Shown: in pieces, positions 59,119 through 64,000 of the stretch
How the letters are laid out: every line of letters begins with the position of its first letter
Position numbering within the stretch: position 1 is the stretch's first letter
Position numbers and translations under genes: made by a program
DNA from: Chaetomium olivaceum
Lineage: Eukaryota; Ascomycota; Sordariomycetes; Sordariales; Chaetomiaceae
Direction of reading: 5' to 3'
DNA length: 64,000 nt
Assembly (NCBI GenBank): GCA_039881045.1
Contig: JAYWVB010000015.1
Span: 620,001-684,000 of the forward strand
The notes under the pieces: generated by a model
Databases searched by the model: none
Told to the model about the DNA's origin: nothing
Seen by the model: the letters and a program-made list of their open reading frames with translations, nothing else

Positions 59119-62100
59119 ATACCATACAGTCTACCTCTGCGCAGGCATCCGCTACAACCACATGTCTTGTGTCTGGTCAACGAGCAATCCCATGTATGCT
59201 GCCTCCAAGGTGAGCGTAAAGGGCAATTGGGCGGTAGGCGTTTAATTCTAGCATAGGCCGAGCGGAAATAGGCGCAATCCGGTCGCTACTGTTGGCTTTC
59301 TCGGGTCCTTCGGGGTGCGATGACGAACGAGCCTGGTCACGACCCCTTCTGACAGGGCGGCCAAGCACACCGAGGCCGGTGACGACATCCGGCACACCTA
59401 GTACGGAGCGGAGGAGGCCGTCGTGAATGAATTGACGGATGTCGGTAATTTTCCGACCGGTACCTGGCCAGAAATCGATGGCCTCCCATGGTGGATTGTG
59501 TCGACGCCGGTGGGAGCCGTTGAGCCTTGCGATCTGCCTCACCGGATATTCACGCAGCATCCTGCACGAGTCAAACCGACAGCCGGATCTTGCGAGAACC
59601 CTATTCATCCTTCTCCTCGGGCCCCGCTGGCGTAGCGGATCGATTGTCGATGCCCGGTGGGACGGTCCACGATGTGGGGACGGGCAAGATGCGGGATACT
59701 CGAAAGCCAGCCAATCGCTTGAGCGACCGGGGCCGGAACCCAGTGTCGACCGCAGAGCTTGCGGCATTCGGTTCTCACGTTGGACCAACCATCGCCGGCC
59801 TGACATTGAACTCTGCAGTAGCTCCCAGCACAGCCTCGTGATGTATGACTGTGACTGGTCACCAGTTACTTCTCCATCGGTTTGCTCCCCAGGCCGGAAC
59901 CGCAGCGAATCGAATGATCTCTAATCCGGAGCTCAATCACGGCGTCGCCGGCGGGAGCGGAGCGAAAGCAAGACTCGGGGTTCGGAAGCGCGGAAAGTGG
60001 AACTCGATCTTTGAGTTTGGAGTTTGTCGACGGCCACATGACAAAACCACACACGAGCAGCCCACTCTGGCCGAGGAGGACGGACCTGCCTTGGTTGATT
60101 GCACCGATTAGGCAAGCACCTTAGGCAGCAGCCTCGTCTGGCAACACCAGCAAGGCACGTCACCGTCGCGACCGCCCAAACTGTTCAAACCGTTGAACCT
60201 GCCAAATAACACTGGAACAAACTGCCCTGGCCAATTCCATCGGTTTCGTTTTTTGTCGTCCCACTTTCAACGTCAATTCCTTGTTTCTCCGGACTTCACG
60301 CCCAGCCACCCCTCTTCTTTCACCGAGCTCAAGATGAGCCTTGGGGGGTTCAATTGAGTCCTACCGCCGACAACACTTCCGGTGGCCCCCGATTGCTGGA
60401 CATCGAGGTTATCTCGCAAGCATCTCTCTGACAGTTTACTTCAGCCGTCTTGGCAAGCGATTCCGGTCCAGGCTGCAAGCAGTTTTGGGCGGGCTAGGAC
60501 AATTGGTTGACCGATGCCAAAGGCATGCCCGTTCTCCTGCAGTACTCGCTAGTGTTGTGTCACCACGGATGCCCCAGATCATACTGTAAGTCAATGTCCA
60601 TCCAGTGCAACAATGGGGATTACCACGGACCAGCAGCCCGGATCGAGCCCGGGCTTGAGCGGATCCTGACCGGGCCGTCCTATGAATGTTCCACAACACA
60701 ACCACCAAGCCACAGTCACGACGCCGCAACTCCCACATTTCGTCTTCGTCCCGTCCTGTCACGAACCTTGGCAAGACATTGATGGCACACCTTTCTTTTT
60801 TAGTACTCACCGGGATGTTGCTTATCGTCAGCCTCCTCTCGGTGCTGCTGTCGTATTTCACGGAGCCTACTCTGATTTGTGGACAAAGGCAACCAAAGGT
60901 CCCCATCGTTTACGGCCAAGGTGTGGAAGTCCACGTTTGTTGCGCGCCGCATTCTCGGGTAGCAGATAGGAAGCAATTGCTTCTCGCAAGAACCGCCCGA
61001 ATAATATAGTAGCACAACAGGTTGCACCTCCAGACGTGGAACACGGGGGACAAATCAGGCAAGATAGGGCTGAATTGGCCCCCAAATACTGGCCCCACGG
61101 TCCTCCGTCGTTATTCACCATCCACGTCGCATTCGGATCGATCATATTTCACAAATAAGAGAACGAGAAACCCGTTCTCTTGTCGCTCAAAGAATAAGAA
61201 CTCTATAGATGGAGGCTCAGGCTGGAATCTCTCGAGGCGCCGGGCAAGGGACGCGAGCCCGGCCGGAACGGGACGCACACTCCCGGTCCTTGAATTCAAC
61301 CGACGGCACACAGACGGCTGGCTGTGCCCTGCCATCGTAGACCCCAAGGCGTCTCGGCATCAAACCTGCTTGCCTAGTCTATCAATAGGAGGCTGTACCT
61401 TTGCGTCCGGATGACCTTCTTTCCGGCGTGGTGCAGGGCTTTTACCTGTGCACCCTGAATAAGACTACATTTCTATTCTACCATGGTAGCTGAAACTAAA
61501 CACATGACCACTGACTCAACGGTTGTCAACGCCAATCTGGCGGCAAGGAGGCACTCCTCTAGCAATTGTCAAACATCCATCACATTTGGCCCCCTCTCAA
61601 GGCGTTTTGGAAATATTCTGTCTTGTCCGATGGTGATCGAGCTACTGTCTTGATAGTTTGTGCCTTCCATCGGCTGTCTCTATTCTTGCATACACCTGTA
61701 AAGGCAGCCATGAACCATGGCTAAGAAAGCTCTAGAGCCCCCACAAAGTTGCTTTTATTATTCTTTTTCTTTTGAATGATTGAGGGTATTGGTAATGTAA
61801 AGGATCTGGCAGGAATGCCAGGATGGAGGGAATTTGGGCGTCTGTGAACAACGGAAAAAGCGGCTAATATTAAAGAATGATGTAATTGGCGGTTGAGCAG
61901 AAGGGAAGAATGAGGAAGGGAAACCCGATATCGATGCCTTGATGTCAACCTGCGTGCGGCAAAGGAGTCACCTGCTTCTGCAGCGCAAGGCGTACTCACA
62001 GCACCCCCCCATCCAGCTCTCCTGTTCCATGTCCCACCACACCCGAAATCTTCGGTCTACCCTCTCGGCCTGAGCGAACAGGTACCGGTACACAGCACTA

Positions 62101-62380
62101 CCTTTCCCAGAGCCGCAACTAGGTCAGGCACAGACAAACCATCACGTATTTCGGGCGGGACGGCGCGCAGAGGCGCGAGACGGAAAAGCTGATCCTCGAG
62201 GATCCTCCGTTCCGCGAAGGACCCACCGCGCCGTCGGCCTTGTTGCTCCTCGCGGAAGACATTGCCGGCCGGCCCCCGCCGAGAGACGATTTACACAGTA
62301 AAAGACAACCCTGGGCATCCATCGCGAGAAGAAGAAGAAGCCAACCGGCCTCAGCCGCGTCTCTATCTTCTCGGGAGCCG

Positions 62381-62685
62381 CCGGCCCCCCTTCGGAACCG
62401 AAGCAGGAAGGGGACCACGAGCCCAAGGTATCTCAGTCCAAGGCACAGCAGTGTAAGAGCCGTTAAGAAGCCCTTTCATGAGAGGGGAGGTCACACAAGA
62501 AGTAAATAGGAAATAGGCAACACTTTGGGGTCTCGGCCCCCGTTCCGCTCACCCCCCTTTTTTCAACAGGCGAGGTCATCCTCGCCGCGGACATAACCAA
62601 GGAGGTAAACATGGCGAAACAGACCAACCAAAAACAAGGCCGGTAGACTATAACCGCAAACGCTCCCCGGCCGGCCCCCCTTCGG
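62381..62685. repeat. Repeated 15-mer CCGGCCCCCCTTCGG, two copies
   Basis: Identical copies at 62381-62395 and 62671-62685, 290 bp apart; a related CCGGCCCCC lies near 62268. Each sits in a hairpin-capable context: CTTCGG-AA-CCGAAG after the first, and CCCC-TTCG-GGG at the second. Confidence 0.75.
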
Positions 62686-63096
62686 GGAGGTGGCCGACTC
62701 CGAGAACCCCAGCGGGGTTTCCCCGGGGCCGATCAAAAAGGGCAGCGACCCCTTGAATCTCCCAGCCCAAACCTGCACCCTCTCGGGTATTATTACACAG
62801 GTTCGAAACCGGGACGGCGGGACCACCCACCTATCTATCGAGTGACAGTCTGTAAACGACCGACAAGATCAGACAGGGCCAAGAGAAAAGCGCAATGGAT
62901 GTTGAACATGGCCGAGCCCCAATAGTGTAATGTAGTAACGTAGCGGCGGCGCATCTCACACCGCATCATAATATCTAGCAACATAGGAGCGCGCCGAGCC
63001 GAGCGACAGCAAGTAAACTAGCCGCAGGCGCAGACGCAGACGCAAAAGGAGCAAACCAGCCACCCACATTAACCCTCCCTCCCCCCATCCATTCAT

Positions 63097-63399
63097 CCAA
63101 CCAACCAACCAACCAACCAACCAAGCCATTGCGAGAGGAAGGGCCCCAAGAACAAAGAAGAACCAGGAGTTGTTGTTGTGTATAACGCGCAATGCCATGC
63201 AAGAGTGTGCTAGAAAAAAAGGGAAGGCTGAACAAAAAATGTGGTATCATCATCCGTTCATCCATCCGTGTGTATCCGTCTCAACCATGAACCGACCGAC
63301 CAACCAACCAACCAACCAACCAGCCGGGCAGTAGGGGTCGATGGGGGGATCAAAACGTCAAACCCATACACAACAACAACAACAACAACAACAACAACA
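63097..63399. repeat. Cluster of (CCAA)n and (CAA)n microsatellites
   Basis: CCAA arrays at 63097-63124 and 63300-63321 and a CAA array at 63371-63399, just downstream (3') of the last minus-strand gene. Confidence 0.9.
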
Positions 63400-63648
63400 G
63401 CAACACAACACACTTCTACACGCCCCCTTTCTTCGTCTTTTCCCAGGATAACATCACTCCGTACGCCTCATAAGGTACCCCCAACGAACCCAAACCCCGT
63501 CGTCACCCAACCAACCAACCAAACAACATCATCCTTCAAACACTAACCGACACCCCAACCAACACCTACCACCACATGCACCCCTTCCTTCCCCCCAAAC
63601 CGCCATGCACCACCCTCATCACCACACATCAACCCTCACACCCCCACC

Positions 63649-64000
63649 TTAAACACGCCGACTCATAGCAGCAGTCGCCCCAGCGGCAGCAAGATCCTGC
63701 TTGGAGACGACGCCACCAGCGCCGCCCAGGCCCGTCGCCATGCTGCCGCTGACAGTCCTTGCCGACGCCCTAGGCAGGCTGCTATTGCTCAACGAGCCGG
63801 GCACGCCGCCGCGCCGCCGCCGCCATTACCGTACGCGGCGGCATTCGCGCCGGTGCTCGTGCGCTTGGCACCACCGGCGCCGCCCGTGACGCTCATGCCC
63901 GACACCCGGCGGGTGCCCCCCGACGAAGGCGGGACGCTTGCCTTAGGTCCGTAGGGACCCCCTCCTCCTCCTCCCACAGCTGCGGCCGCGTTGTCGCGCG
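63649..64000 (-). CDS. C-terminal part of a Gly/Ala/Ser-rich protein (apparent frameshift), runs off the window
   Basis: Only the end of the gene is present, and I do not recognise it. From the right edge the frame reads RDNAAAAVGGGGGGPYGPKA, then SVPPSSGGTRRVSGMSVTGG and KRTSTGANAAAYGNGGGG, before a stop at 63789. In a neighbouring frame sensible coding continues: GVPGSLSNSSLPRASARTVS, GSMATGLGGAGGVVSKQDLA, ending AAMSRRV with TAA at 63649-63651. One base added in the G/C-only stretch around 63805-63830 joins the two. The tail is low complexity and probably disordered, with several RxxS/RxS motifs that could be kinase sites. The domain that would identify the protein lies upstream, outside the window. 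Confidence 0.55.

Larger units (their letters stand above)
56243..63648. other. Gene-poor 7.4-kb region
   Basis: Many medium-length frames overlap on both strands, but none contains a recognisable motif, and no splicing joins them into a credible protein. It contains an 11-bp perfect inverted repeat (57215-57260), a 12-bp tandem repeat (57659-57693), a TACTG array (59097-59118), GC-rich hairpin-prone segments (62264-62690) and CCAA and CAA arrays near 63.1-63.4 kb. It could hold non-coding transcripts or worn mobile-element remains; I cannot show either. Confidence 0.5.

Noticed and set aside
59177..59924. Overlapping frames of about 160-210 codons on both strands
   Set aside because: No motifs, and several frames are open at once, as expected in GC-rich non-coding sequence.
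62790..62830. GGTTCGAAACC, resembling a tRNA B box
   Set aside because: Surrounding sequence does not fold into a cloverleaf on either strand.

Overview
The window is nuclear DNA of a filamentous ascomycete. The evidence is short spliceosomal introns (mostly about 54-145 nt) with GTAAGT/GTATGT-type donors, CTAAC/CTGAC-type branch sites and YAG acceptors, long gene spacers, many microsatellites, and proteins that read like those of Sordariomycetes. A Sordariales (Chaetomiaceae-like) origin is my inference from protein similarity, not a database result. I found no prophage, CRISPR array, tRNA, rRNA or recognisable transposase.

Layout, left to right: the 5' part of RRP7 (-); a MOSC/ferredoxin-reductase fusion (-); an F-box protein (+); the BAR-SH3 protein Rvs167 (-); mitochondrial cysteine desulfurase NFS1 (+); a CsbD-like small hydrophilic protein (+); an NmrA-like NAD(P)-binding protein (+); an adenosine-deaminase-related (ADGF/CECR1-like) protein that has lost most catalytic residues (-); a FAD-dependent DAO-type oxidoreductase (-); eIF2 beta (-); a Mim2-like outer-membrane import protein (+); a MARVEL/Nce102-like four-helix membrane protein (-); a PNGase A-like amidase (-); a DUF1279 mitochondrial membrane protein (-); an AIM24-domain protein (+); a conserved but unrecognised disordered protein (+); a TPR/F-box/LRR protein of the Dia2/Pof3 type (-); a small Cys/His-rich protein (-); and the C-terminal part of a Gly/Ala/Ser-rich protein (-). 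The 7.4 kb between 56.2 and 63.6 kb is the largest stretch without a credible gene.

These are mostly unlinked housekeeping or accessory genes, not an operon or an obvious cluster. Several act in mitochondria (NFS1, the Mim2-like protein, the DUF1279 protein and possibly the AIM24-domain protein).

Two things stand out. First, the ADGF-like protein looks like a pseudoenzyme: four of six expected zinc-ligand or catalytic positions are replaced although the scaffold is well kept. Second, seven genes carry single-base frame breaks. Most are rescued by adding one G or C, usually within a short G/C run; two are rescued by removing one base. In every complete gene affected, the corrected length becomes a multiple of three. 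This points to base-calling errors in the assembly more than to seven independent pseudogenes, and it affects how the window should be annotated.
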